Of a stretch of 57,675 nt of DNA, positions 1-7,871 are shown piece by piece. Under the pieces are notes generated by a model. It saw nothing but the letters and a program-made list of their open reading frames with translations, was not told where the DNA came from and did not search any database. Numbering within the stretch: the first letter of the stretch is position 1; each line of letters starts with the position of its first letter. The position numbers and the translations under genes were made by a program. Source of the DNA: an uncultured Flavobacteriales bacterium (lineage in GTDB: Bacteria; Bacteroidota; Bacteroidia; Flavobacteriales_D; Crocinitomicaceae). The stretch is taken from the NCBI GenBank assembly GCA_905478665.1, contig CAJQJL010000003.1, positions 1 through 57,675 on the forward strand, in the 5' to 3' direction.

Positions 1-305
1 ACTGTATTTTCAGGTTGCATAGTGTCGACCAATAGCACCTTCAAAATCAGATCCTTTTTAGGGTCATTTTGCAAATAGTTATTACTCCTATTTCGATTGT
101 TCTGTTGTGTTTCTTGAAACACTTCAATTACCCTTCGTAAACTGTTAGTCAAACAAATCTCTAAGGCATCAAATATTGTCGTCTTTCCAAAACCATTTGG
201 ACCTGCTAAGATGTTATAATTCTGTTCAAAGTTCTGAAAATCAATTATGGCTTCCCCTTCTATCCCTTTAAAATTTTCTAAGTGTATTTTATCAATTCTA
301 ATCAT
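1..305 (-). CDS. ABC-type ATPase of an ABC-three-component system (N-terminus only, cut by window edge)
   Basis: The first 101 residues are visible, running leftward off the window. The start MIRIDKIHLENF is typical of SMC/RecF/OLD-type ABC ATPases, and a Walker A loop GPNGFGKTT sits at about residues 35-43, followed by FDALE. The ATG overlaps the end of the upstream gene by 8 bases, which implies translational coupling. The protein probably powers or senses for the two partner proteins encoded upstream. In ABC-3C conflict systems the ATPase is accompanied by a middle component and a C-terminal-domain effector, and the operon order here fits. Which ABC-3C subtype this is cannot be told without the missing C-terminus (signature and Walker B motifs). 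Confidence 0.75.
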   Translation of the reverse strand, partial: MIRIDKIHLENFKGIEGEAIIDFQNFEQNYNILAGPNGFGKTTIFDALEICLTNSLRRVIEVFQETQQNNRNRSNNYLQNDPKKDLILKVLLVDTMQPENT

Positions 306-996
306 CACCAAGTATCTTTAGATATTCTCCTAAATCATTTTTTTCGTCAAGAAATTCAAAACGTTCAATATTTCCAGCTTCCTCCAAAAGAAAATCCATT
401 TGTCCTCGCTCTTTTTCGTTCAATTTTTCTTCAATGAACTCGGATAGTCCTTTAAATGCATCTATTTTTTCAGGAAGTGAAAGGAACGGGATTTTTAGAA
501 ATAGATGTACGATAAAGCTGTACTCAAAGGAATCATTATTCAAATTATAAAACTTCTCATATTCTTTAGTTTCGAGAACGTACTTCTGAAGGGTTTCAAT
601 TAATTCTCCCTTATATGACAGGGCATCTTTCACTAATTGATCTGTATAGAGAATTACATACTTTTTCATGTAGAATTCATCCTCTTCTAGCAACAAAACT
701 TGCTTTCGATATTTCGACCAATCAATTGTATCTGTACATTTTACAAAAACGAAAAGTGCTGAATTCTTGTCAACGGTGCTCCCTATATCCTTTTCGCTTC
801 GTAATATTTGAAACGAACGGATGCTTTCTTCATACTCATCAAGCTTTATTGGTAATGTCAAAGCCCCTAAGGCATCTTCATCTATATCAATGGTAAAATT
901 GAACGATTTATTATCATAATTATAAAAATCAATCTCCTTTCTTACCTCTTTGGTTATCAGTGATTCTTCACAAATTTTTTCAAATAGTTTATTCAT
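298..996 (-). CDS. Putative middle component of an ABC-three-component system
   Basis: 232 aa, soluble, acidic, no signal peptide and no motif I can name. It lies between a nuclease-like/CTD protein and an ABC ATPase and overlaps each by 8 bases (ATGAATAA upstream, ATGATTAG downstream). This tight coupling is the main reason to call it the middle component of an ABC-3C conflict system. Those components are roughly this length and poorly conserved in sequence. It is helix-rich in the C-terminal half (about residues 170-232). The role is inferred from position only. An unrelated hypothetical protein remains possible. Confidence 0.6.
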   Translation of the reverse strand: MNKLFEKICEESLITKEVRKEIDFYNYDNKSFNFTIDIDEDALGALTLPIKLDEYEESIRSFQILRSEKDIGSTVDKNSALFVFVKCTDTIDWSKYRKQVLLLEEDEFYMKKYVILYTDQLVKDALSYKGELIETLQKYVLETKEYEKFYNLNNDSFEYSFIVHLFLKIPFLSLPEKIDAFKGLSEFIEEKLNEKERGQMDFLLEEAGNIERFEFLDEKNDLGEYLKILGDD

Positions 997-2233
997 TATC
1001 TAATTCATCTTTAGCATCGTCAATTGTAATAAATGACGACTCATTGGTGGATCGCATAAACGCATCGTTTTTAACCTGCTCAGCCATACCAATTGTTCTA
1101 GGTTTTATATCTGGAGCTATTTCTATCAGCTTTCCCTTAATCTCCTTGTTAATAATGTAATGTGGCTCCCACTTTAGAACATTAAGTTTCCAGTTTCGTA
1201 AGTAATTTTCTGCAACTCTTCCTTCTCTGTTCTTGCTAGTATTGATAGAGGTTATAAGACGACTATACGAATCCTTTTCAAGAGTGTAGGAAACAGATTC
1301 ATTTTCTAATGTTGAATCTCTGTGTCCTGCGTGGGCATTAAATAGAGCCAAATAAAACACGTCAATCACTCCATTCCGATCTAATGAATGTAAATCGTAA
1401 TCATTTTGATCTTTACTCAAATCAAGGAGTTTCAAGAATTCACCGAAGGGATTATCCTCTAAGAAAAAGATATCCTCTAAAATTTTAGTAAATCCAAGGG
1501 GAAGATCATCTTCATCACAAAATTCGTCAGTTTGAAACACAATATCTCTTAAGAACTCATGATAGTACTTTATTAATTTACGACGTAGAGAACATAATAA
1601 TTCTTGATTGAAATCGGTTTTATCCAAAATTGATTGGTATAATTCCTCAAGGCATAAAACGACGTTCATTTCCTTTTTAACTCCATTTTTTTCTTTATGC
1701 TCTTTTCTGATCCGCTGATCTAATTCATTTGAAATTCGATTTAAGGCTATTTCAACTCCACCAGTTTCATTCTCTCCAAGAATTTTTTTCAACTCTAATA
1801 TTAAATAATCATCGATCTTTGATGTATCGCAATAAGTCACTCCATCTTCGTACTCATATCTGGAAACATTCTCTGGATTGATTTCTGTCGTAGATGACCA
1901 ATTATCAATCTCCAATGAAGTATGCAGGTATTTTTCAGAGCAAATCGTTGTACTAAACTCCTTTATGGCTTTTGCATATTTTGAAAGTTTTTTTGATCCC
2001 GAAGAATATTTCGCCTTAACTTGATGAATAGAAATGTACTCTTTTGTATCATTTTCAATCTTATAAACGGCAGCATCTTCTTCCTTTTCAAACTCAACAA
2101 AATAATTTGCTAAATCCAGTTCCAAAGAATTCAATTCAATCATCTTTTTAATTGCGACTAATAGTCCAACTTGACCTTGATGCGAATATCCACTCCAAGA
2201 AGCTGTTGCATTCTGATTTGTACTGTTGCTCAT
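989..2233 (-). CDS. ABC-three-component system effector/CTD protein with nuclease-like N-terminus
   Basis: 414 aa and first gene of the leftward operon. The N-terminus has a SWSGYSHQGQVGLL motif, then an acidic E-x-E-x-x-DAAVY segment near residues 48-56 and HQVKAK near residues 70-75. This E...D...(E/Q)xK order is what one expects from a restriction-endonuclease-fold module, as in DUF4297/Cap4-like and ABC-3C effectors. The remainder (about 100-414) is charged and mostly helical, with no transmembrane segment, and would be the ABC-3C C-terminal domain. The nuclease assignment rests on these short motifs and was not confirmed by a profile search. The 8-base overlap with the next gene points to a single transcript. 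AT-rich sequence and orphan neighbours suggest an acquired defence locus. Confidence 0.6.
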   Translation of the reverse strand: MSNSTNQNATASWSGYSHQGQVGLLVAIKKMIELNSLELDLANYFVEFEKEEDAAVYKIENDTKEYISIHQVKAKYSSGSKKLSKYAKAIKEFSTTICSEKYLHTSLEIDNWSSTTEINPENVSRYEYEDGVTYCDTSKIDDYLILELKKILGENETGGVEIALNRISNELDQRIRKEHKEKNGVKKEMNVVLCLEELYQSILDKTDFNQELLCSLRRKLIKYYHEFLRDIVFQTDEFCDEDDLPLGFTKILEDIFFLEDNPFGEFLKLLDLSKDQNDYDLHSLDRNGVIDVFYLALFNAHAGHRDSTLENESVSYTLEKDSYSRLITSINTSKNREGRVAENYLRNWKLNVLKWEPHYIINKEIKGKLIEIAPDIKPRTIGMAEQVKNDAFMRSTNESSFITIDDAKDELDNE

Positions 2234-2451
2234 AGACTAATAAAGAATTTCTTCAAATAGGACTGGTTACGAAAGTAATTCAGATAAACAGTAAAATCAA
2301 CAGGTATAAGTACCCTATTTTTATTTAATGATAGTACAACAAATACCTGATTTTCAATAAGCAATCTAATTAACCAATCACGTTGGGTATATTTAATTCT
2401 TTTCAACTCTATGATAGAAATGGACTAACCAATGATAATGAACGAAGTAAG

Positions 2452-2877
2452 ATGAATGAAAATATTAGGTCAAAGATTGAAAATTTTACAGCCTTAAAGG
2501 AGCAGGCTAGCGAAAAATACTATACATGGGTAAGAAATATTATCGCAATGGCTGTAGGCTTATTGGGCATTCTGGTTTCCTTAAAATCATCTGATCCGCA
2601 AACAACTATTCAACATAGTCTATTTTCGACTTCTATTGGACTAATTGCGTCGGGCATTCTATCTGGGTCAATCCTACTTTTCGCAGAGATTAAATTAATG
2701 AGAGAAGAAATTAAAATTCACGCTGTCTGGATTAATAAGGTATTGAAAAATTTGCCAGATAAATTTGATGTAAAAACAATTCCAAATCCTTGGTATTTCA
2801 AACTAGTTAAAGGACTCTGCTATTTCTCTTTCTCTCTGTCTTTAATTTCAATAACACTTTATACCATTTACTCCTAA
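2452..2877 (+). CDS. Small membrane protein, function unknown
   Basis: 141 aa from the ATG at 2452. An in-frame TTG at 2383 would add 23 polar residues, and I see no support for it. The N-terminal ~35 residues are charged (possible short coiled coil). Hydrophobic segments follow at about 30-48, 65-85 and 121-139, so it should be an inner-membrane protein with three passes or two plus a hairpin. It is encoded just upstream of another membrane protein, with a 38-base gap, and divergently from the ABC-3C operon. Not recognised as a family. Two- or three-TM proteins of this size next to defence genes can be accessory membrane effectors, but that is speculation here. Confidence 0.65.
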   Translation: MNENIRSKIENFTALKEQASEKYYTWVRNIIAMAVGLLGILVSLKSSDPQTTIQHSLFSTSIGLIASGILSGSILLFAEIKLMREEIKIHAVWINKVLKNLPDKFDVKTIPNPWYFKLVKGLCYFSFSLSLISITLYTIYS

Positions 2878-2915
2878 TCTTGATTAGCACTTTACCGAAT
2901 TAATGATGATAATAT

Positions 2916-5063
2916 ATGGCATCAATTGAATCAATAAACAAATCTTCCGCAATAAACAGGACAATTGGAATAACATTCACCTTATTTCTGTTTCTAATCT
3001 TTGCTCTTGTTGCTTCAACTACAGATTTGATGTTGTTTCTTCCTGATAGTACGATGAGCCTTCCAATAATTAATGTTGAATTTCCACTTATTGGATTCTA
3101 CTTTGTTGCTCCATTAATTCTAATCTTCTTTCACTATAACTTATTGGTTAATCTTCAAGTTCATTGTAAAAAACTCTTGCATTTTTCATCCGAAAAAGAC
3201 AATCTTTCAAAAACTTCCTTAGAGCTTCATCCATTCCTTCTGAATTATGCTTTCACAACCCAATCTAGACTCAATCATTCCCTACTAATATTTCTCTTGA
3301 AGTCTGCTGTTTTTTTATTCCCACTCATAACTCTTGTCTATATTCAATTTCGATTTTCAGACTATCATAACATTCCAATTACTCTCTGGCATTTTTCATT
3401 ACTGTTGATCGACTATTTGATGATTCGATTTTACGCAAAAGAGATAATTCAAGTACTGAATATTAGTAAAAAGAAATCTCGGTACAGTAAACTAACGAGA
3501 GGTTGGTTTCTATTACTCAAAATTATTCGCTTCCCTATAATGTTTATGCCTAGAAGAATTAGAATCCGATTTTTAAGAATCTGTGCTATTTCTTCGCAAT
3601 TTCGGTTACTACGAAAAGTAGTTTACTTTTCAATTTTTCACATTTCAATATTTACATTGATATGTGCAGGTTCCTTTAGCCCAAATTCAGGGATGTTTTA
3701 TATGTTAGACGATTTAGGGTTGATTCCAAGGATAACGATTAACTCAGCTACTCTTGCAAAACAACTACCAGAATCAGAAATGATAAAACTTTATATTTCT
3801 GAAAATCGTGAAAAAAGGAATGAAGTTCAAAGAGAATTCACGATTGGGTATGACGTAAGCAATAGAGACTTCAAATATGCCGAATTCGTCAATTGTGAAA
3901 TGATCAACCTCAATCTTTCTGAATCTGACTGTTCATTCTCATTCTTTTTCAAATCTAATTTGCTTGGAGCAAATTTAGACAATGGCATTTTCACAAAGTC
4001 TTCTTTTGCTGATATGAATTTACAATTCATATCAGCAAATACCGTTGATTTTAGTAAGTCTAACTTTTACAATATCATTAATGCGCAGAACAGTGATTTC
4101 TCCCGTACCAACTTTGACCTAGCTTTTATTCATGGCGACTTTTCGTTCTCCAATTTTGAGTACACTTCAGGAGATGGAACAGTTTTTAGTGGTTGCAACT
4201 TTTCCAATTCGAATCTGTCAAACGGTTTATTCCAAGGAGCATTGTTCCAATCCATATGGTTTGAAAATGCAAACCTCGAATCTTCCATATATTTAGGAGC
4301 TGAATTTTCTTCAACTACATTTAAAAATACAAACCTTTCAATCGCTGTTTTAGATGGATCATTCTTCAGTAAAGTAATTTTCGATTCTACAGATTTTTGG
4401 CAAGCTCAAGTCGAAGGATGCATTTTTTCGCAAATAAAAGCAGTTAATATTTTAGAGAAGGTTGATTCCATTCAAAAACCAAATAATAGTTACGTACTAT
4501 TAACTGACAATTATGATTACAGTTATTGGCCTCCTTCAAATGAAGAAATGTTTAAAGTGATTAGCGATTACTTATCGTACTCCATACAGCTAAATGGCCC
4601 TTGGAAAAATAATTACTGCGACCCTCAACTTGATGATTCACTATTCAAATCTAATTCAATTTTGTTTTCACGATTATATTCGAATGTCAATTTCGAGTAT
4701 AATGACCTTTTTTTGGAAAGACGTCTAAAGATCTATTCATATCCGCGTGAAATGGCTTCCCTTGACGCTTTGGGAGTTGAAGGTAGAAATAAAATGCGAG
4801 AACAAGGAATAGAGGTTGCTCCTCCTATGCTAATGATCAAATGTCCAAAAAACATTGAGGTTACAATTGTTGGTATGTTGTCACCTGAACTTCTTCATTC
4901 TTTTTATTATAAATATAAAACCCCTCCATTTGGCAACCCAGAAATTGACTGGCGACATACTAAAGATACTGTACTCCTCGACTACTTAAGGAAAAGTCGT
5001 CCTGATATTTATAATAAAATTGAAACTCTTCTTGAGAAAAGAATTCTTGAACTTACCCATTAA
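2916..5063 (+). CDS. Membrane protein with pentapeptide repeats
   Basis: 715 aa. The first ~250 residues hold four to five hydrophobic segments (about 15-37, 53-76, 117-142, 155-172 and 230-250) joined by basic loops. Residues ~320-510 contain pentapeptide repeats of the A(D/N)LXX / XXFXX type, such as LLGANLDN, SFADMNLQF, SNFYNIINAQNSDFSRTNF and CNFSNSNLSNGLF. These fold as a right-handed quadrilateral beta-helix. The C-terminal ~200 residues are unrelated and unrecognised. Membrane-anchored pentapeptide proteins occur near phage-defence loci, but their role is rarely known. A 13-base perfect inverted repeat lies inside the coding region at 4008-4036. Followed by a hairpin terminator. Confidence 0.8.
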   Translation: MASIESINKSSAINRTIGITFTLFLFLIFALVASTTDLMLFLPDSTMSLPIINVEFPLIGFYFVAPLILIFFHYNLLVNLQVHCKKLLHFSSEKDNLSKTSLELHPFLLNYAFTTQSRLNHSLLIFLLKSAVFLFPLITLVYIQFRFSDYHNIPITLWHFSLLLIDYLMIRFYAKEIIQVLNISKKKSRYSKLTRGWFLLLKIIRFPIMFMPRRIRIRFLRICAISSQFRLLRKVVYFSIFHISIFTLICAGSFSPNSGMFYMLDDLGLIPRITINSATLAKQLPESEMIKLYISENREKRNEVQREFTIGYDVSNRDFKYAEFVNCEMINLNLSESDCSFSFFFKSNLLGANLDNGIFTKSSFADMNLQFISANTVDFSKSNFYNIINAQNSDFSRTNFDLAFIHGDFSFSNFEYTSGDGTVFSGCNFSNSNLSNGLFQGALFQSIWFENANLESSIYLGAEFSSTTFKNTNLSIAVLDGSFFSKVIFDSTDFWQAQVEGCIFSQIKAVNILEKVDSIQKPNNSYVLLTDNYDYSYWPPSNEEMFKVISDYLSYSIQLNGPWKNNYCDPQLDDSLFKSNSILFSRLYSNVNFEYNDLFLERRLKIYSYPREMASLDALGVEGRNKMREQGIEVAPPMLMIKCPKNIEVTIVGMLSPELLHSFYYKYKTPPFGNPEIDWRHTKDTVLLDYLRKSRPDIYNKIETLLEKRILELTH
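4008..4036. repeat. Perfect 13-base inverted repeat inside the pentapeptide gene
   Basis: The arms GCTGATATGAATT (4008-4020) and its exact complement (4024-4036) are separated by 3 bases, in the middle of the pentapeptide-repeat coding region. An uninterrupted 13-base stem in coding DNA is unlikely by chance. It could be an mRNA hairpin or a palindrome formed by template switching. Confidence 0.85.
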
Positions 5064-5093
5064 TCATTCACATTAATACAGTTCGAAATTTGT

Positions 5094-5341
5094 TGCGGGC
5101 GGTTCACAAAGAAAGAGCCAGTCCGTTAAGGGTTGGCTCTTTTTCTTTCTATAACCTTCGCATTTCAAGTGATTGGCCAGTATTGGTTTTGGTTAGAACT
5201 TTTGCTGATAAAAGTTAGAATTGCGTGAAAAGATTGGCAGATATTGGGAAAAATAAAGAGGTATCTTTAGTCAAAATAAAACGCCATGGCGCTTAGCCCT
5301 TCGTTATACTCAGAAGGTATGGCTCGAAAAATGCCCATTGT
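5094..5341. repeat. Repeat A, copy 1 (intergenic direct repeat)
   Basis: Diverged copy of the block at 8375-8633. Shared parts in order: a GGG..TCAC motif, a hairpin of the AAAGAG(C/T)C type, an AAAAGTTAGAA palindrome half, a 45-base core (5223-5267) identical to 8500-8544 at 39 of 45 positions, a (G/C)TTAGCC segment, and GAAGGTAT-G-GC-C-CGA. Non-coding in all frames that I checked. It may be a cassette boundary, an attachment-site remnant or a structured RNA. Confidence 0.8.
5112..5146 (+). terminator. Rho-independent terminator after the pentapeptide gene
   Basis: Stem AAAGAGCCA (5112-5120) pairs exactly with 5134-5142 and is followed by a run of T. It lies 48 bases after the stop codon. 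Confidence 0.8.
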
Positions 5342-5530
5342 TTGATAACCACACCGAGTTAACCAGTGTGACTTTTTCATTAGAGTTAAGAATGTCATAC
5401 AATCTGTTTCGGATATTAAATAACATGATTTAACATGGAATTGTATACAGGACGTTACCTTCTAATAAAGTGATTTGTATCAAGAGTCTTTTTTTTTAAT
5501 TAACAACCATAAAATCAGTAACTTTAGTAT

Positions 5531-5761
5531 ATGAGTAAAGTTCACATATTGATCTTGTTTATATTATGTTCCTTTTTTAGTGTTGGGGCTGTAGCTGTTT
5601 CACGTGTGTTTCACTATGTAGCACCTAACGATTGGAGATGGTTAAGTCCTGACCAGTTAGACGATGTTGATGGAATGCTAAGTACAGGGGTAATTGGTGC
5701 CTTGATAGCTAAGTATGGGGGAACTATGACTCATCTTTTGAGTAAATCTAAACAACCATAA
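5531..5761 (+). CDS. Small membrane protein, function unknown
   Basis: 76 aa. A hydrophobic N-terminal segment (residues 5-26, VHILILFILCSFFSVGAVAV) reads as either a signal peptide or a single transmembrane helix. A second weakly hydrophobic stretch lies near 51-62. Between them is a short polar region with WRWLSPDQLDD. It is first of three closely spaced small genes (12- and 2-base gaps). I recognise no family. Together with the two downstream orphans it may be one functional unit. Confidence 0.55.
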   Translation: MSKVHILILFILCSFFSVGAVAVSRVFHYVAPNDWRWLSPDQLDDVDGMLSTGVIGALIAKYGGTMTHLLSKSKQP

Positions 5762-5772
5762 ACTATAGCGAC

Positions 5773-6045
5773 ATGCAAATCAGCTTAAATGGCTACGGAA
5801 TCTTCGACTTAGAAGAACAGAACTACAAACGATTCACTGAAATTGTATCGATAGACATTGATATGTTATTGAATTTGATAGATATGAGAAGGGATTTTGG
5901 GGTCATTCCTATTATATCCGTTAATGCCGAAATAATTGATAAAGAAGGCCCTATACCCTATTCACATCATCGAACTGAAATTGGTGTTAAAAGAATGAAT
6001 CAACTAGTAGAAGAGAAAATCATTACACAAATAAATACTGACTGA
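5773..6045 (+). CDS. Hypothetical protein (90 aa)
   Basis: 90 aa, acidic, soluble, no signal peptide or obvious motif. It starts 12 bases after the previous stop and ends 2 bases before the next start, so it is the middle gene of a three-gene orphan operon. It begins MQISLNGYGIFDLEEQNYKR and has a mixed alpha/beta character. No function can be given. The close packing argues that it is translated. Confidence 0.55.
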   Translation: MQISLNGYGIFDLEEQNYKRFTEIVSIDIDMLLNLIDMRRDFGVIPIISVNAEIIDKEGPIPYSHHRTEIGVKRMNQLVEEKIITQINTD

Positions 6046-6047
6046 GC

Positions 6048-6563
6048 ATGTACATATTCAAGGTAGGAGAACTCGTTAAGTATCAAGGAGACCAACAATC
6101 TGTACACCCATTGCGCAACCGTCCATTTTCCGCAATTGTACATGAAATTCATGAGGATAAGTTCCCGTGGGTCAATTTACAAGTAATACTCACCAACGAA
6201 CTCGTTAGCGTTCATGCAAGGTTCATAAGAAGTGTTCAGACCAAAATTGAACATTTAATCAAACTTGGCTTTAAACAAAAAGACATCAAAGATTCAACAT
6301 TCTTTGTTCACGGAGCTTTCATAATAGCTGATATCGTCCTATATCCAAGGCAGAACTATATGTACCATGCGGGGTTCAGAATCGTTCCCTCTATTCCATT
6401 TAAACTAGTCATTGAAGACTACATGGTTGATGAAGACATCGACAATGAAAAATTCCTATCAGATTTCCCACATGTGGACAACCTTAACTTTCTTCTTCAA
6501 GAGATGAAAAACAGAGGTTTATCCACCTATCCAATCGAGGAAATGATTGAACTAGAATCCTAA
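6048..6563 (+). CDS. Hypothetical protein (171 aa)
   Basis: 171 aa, soluble, no signal peptide. The N-terminal half (residues 1-60, FKVGELVKYQGDQQSVHP...) looks like a small beta-barrel with conserved-looking W and P positions. The C-terminal half ends with an acidic helical segment. The start is fixed by the 2-base gap to the gene before. Third gene of an orphan operon in an accessory stretch, family not recognised. Confidence 0.6.
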   Translation: MYIFKVGELVKYQGDQQSVHPLRNRPFSAIVHEIHEDKFPWVNLQVILTNELVSVHARFIRSVQTKIEHLIKLGFKQKDIKDSTFFVHGAFIIADIVLYPRQNYMYHAGFRIVPSIPFKLVIEDYMVDEDIDNEKFLSDFPHVDNLNFLLQEMKNRGLSTYPIEEMIELES

Positions 6564-6946
6564 TCACTTCACATGTGAGATATTCACAATTTTAGCAACT
6601 TTTCAACAATAGGTTAAAAATCAAAGCATTATACTTATCTTAGTCTAAGCTTAAAATTATCATAGCTAGTGGCGAGAAATTCGCATTAGTAACGGATATA
6701 AATTGGCTAGGTGCGAAGGAGACTTGTACCGATAAACAAATTTTAATGGAACATGGTGTTCTCCGTGTAGAAGCGGGAGTTGAAAAGCAAATCTTCTCAA
6801 GGGACATTTAAAGGTCACTTCATGGATAGTGTGCCCGATATCACGTAAGAATAACTCTTTTAGGAAGTGTTAAAATAAAAATTAGCGAAGCAGCGAATCA
6901 GCCATGGGATTCGGGTAGGGGCTTTGTTTAATTTATTTTAATAAGC
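6564..6946. other. 383-base intergenic region with a decayed reading frame
   Basis: It holds a 55-codon open frame without a usable start (6644-6811, listed separately), a hairpin with arms CGAATC/GATTCG around 6894-6913, and little else. There is no terminator-like hairpin with a T-run directly after the gene at 6048. Confidence 0.6.
6644..6811 (+). pseudogene. Possible decayed gene fragment
   Basis: A frame opens after a TAG at 6641 and runs 55 codons to a TAA at 6809. It has protein-like content (KIIIASGEKFALVTDINW near the start, VLRVEAGVEKQIFSRDI at the end) but only one internal ATG, at 6746. It may be the C-terminal remnant of a lost gene or chance. Family not recognised. Confidence 0.25.
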
Positions 6947-7129
6947 ATGGAGTTAGTTAAGTTAGTTATCCAAATTGGGATAGGGTCAGGTATCGGAACA
7001 GTTGCAATCATTCAAATCAGAAAAGGTCTTGATAAATATTGGGAATATCGAATTTCCAAACATAAAGATGAAACTGAGGTAAAGGTTACGAGAGCAAATA
7101 ATCGTGGAGTGAAGAATAAAGGCTCTTAA
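6947..7129 (+). CDS. Small single-pass membrane protein (paralogue of 7872)
   Basis: 60 aa. An N-terminal hydrophobic helix (about residues 4-24) is followed by a basic, charged cytoplasmic tail (RKGLDKYWEYRISKHKDETE). It resembles the product of 7872: both start MEL(V/I)K, have a Gly/Ile-rich helix, a Q(I/L)RK motif after the membrane segment, then N/DKY, an E(A)EVK segment and a (E/A)NNR motif. This paired conservation supports a real gene despite its size. Function unknown. Small membrane proteins of this design can be toxins, phage-like holin accessories or membrane sensors. Confidence 0.55.
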   Translation: MELVKLVIQIGIGSGIGTVAIIQIRKGLDKYWEYRISKHKDETEVKVTRANNRGVKNKGS

Positions 7130-7377
7130 TCTAGTTTAATTCAAATTAACATATGCACCATGTTTTATCCTTAAATAGTCTCCATAGTGTATATTTTTAG
7201 TTACAGCCACTTTTGCCTTTTGAGTAACCACATCAGCTAAGATTACTATATCTTTCCTATTGCTAACATTTTCATAAGTGTGAATATGACCACCTGTAAC
7301 CCATGTCAAAGTATCATTCAAAGAATCGTAATCAAGAGACCATCCAATATTAGTCCTTCGTCCAGCACTATTCTTCC

Positions 7378-7623
7378 ATGGATAAACGTCTTGAACGTAT
7401 GGAAGAGAAAATTAATTCTCAACATAGCATGATTCAAAATATTCAAATGACCATGGTAACAAATGAGCAATTACAATATTTTGCAACTAAAGAGGAAATG
7501 AAAAAAGGTTTCGATAAAGTTGACACCCGTTTCGATAAGATTGATAAGACCCTTGCAACTATTGAGAAATTTGTTGTTGACAACACCAATAGACTTAACA
7601 AAATGGATGGTGACGAAGAATAA
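7378..7623 (+). CDS. Small coiled-coil protein
   Basis: 81 aa, highly charged, with heptad-like spacing throughout (MDKRLERMEEKINSQ, then KKGFDKVDTRFDKIDKTL). No signal peptide or membrane helix. Predicted to form a long parallel coiled coil, as in many phage-derived or toxin-associated small proteins. It lies between two paralogous small membrane proteins with which it could interact. Function not known. A terminator-like T-run follows the stop. Confidence 0.55.
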   Translation: MDKRLERMEEKINSQHSMIQNIQMTMVTNEQLQYFATKEEMKKGFDKVDTRFDKIDKTLATIEKFVVDNTNRLNKMDGDEE

Positions 7624-7871
7624 GCCTCTTCATTTTTTTTAACGGAAAATAATTCTTAGTTTGAAGGTATGAATGTGCGAGTTCACAGAAATTCAAGGTA
7701 AAAGCGTAAGCCTAAAATTACGAAGTATAAATCCCAACATCTTATCTCGAAGATGTTGACCAAATGTTTGACATGTATGGCATGTGTGCCACTTATGGCA
7801 CAAACGTATTTAGAAAAATAAAGCCAGCCTATTGAGGGAACTTTATTTACGCGTTCTAACATTTGGAGATT
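7624..7871. other. Structured intergenic region with two perfect hairpins
   Basis: Hairpin 1 at 7736-7757 has 8-base perfect arms (AACATCTT) and a 6-base loop. Hairpin 2 at 7785-7802 has 7-base perfect arms (TGTGCCA) and a 4-base loop. Neither has a T-run, so they are not ordinary terminators. Together they suggest a structured leader RNA or protein-binding sites in front of the gene at 7872. Confidence 0.6.

Larger units (their letters stand above)
5064..5530. other. 467-base intergenic region carrying repeat A copy 1
   Basis: No convincing gene. It contains a terminator hairpin (5112-5146), the first copy of repeat family A (5094-5341), and a TAACTTTA element (5518-5525) just before the next start codon that weakly resembles the Bacteroidota -7 consensus TAnnTTTG. 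Confidence 0.7.

Noticed and set aside
6564-6946. Group II intron or retron RNA
   Set aside because: No reverse transcriptase is in the window and no domain V-like hairpin or msr/msd-like structure is visible.
7136-7321. Minus-strand 61-aa frame between two small membrane protein genes
   Set aside because: It starts at TTG, its frame runs on upstream antisense to the coiled-coil gene without an ATG, and there is no paralogue or recognisable motif.
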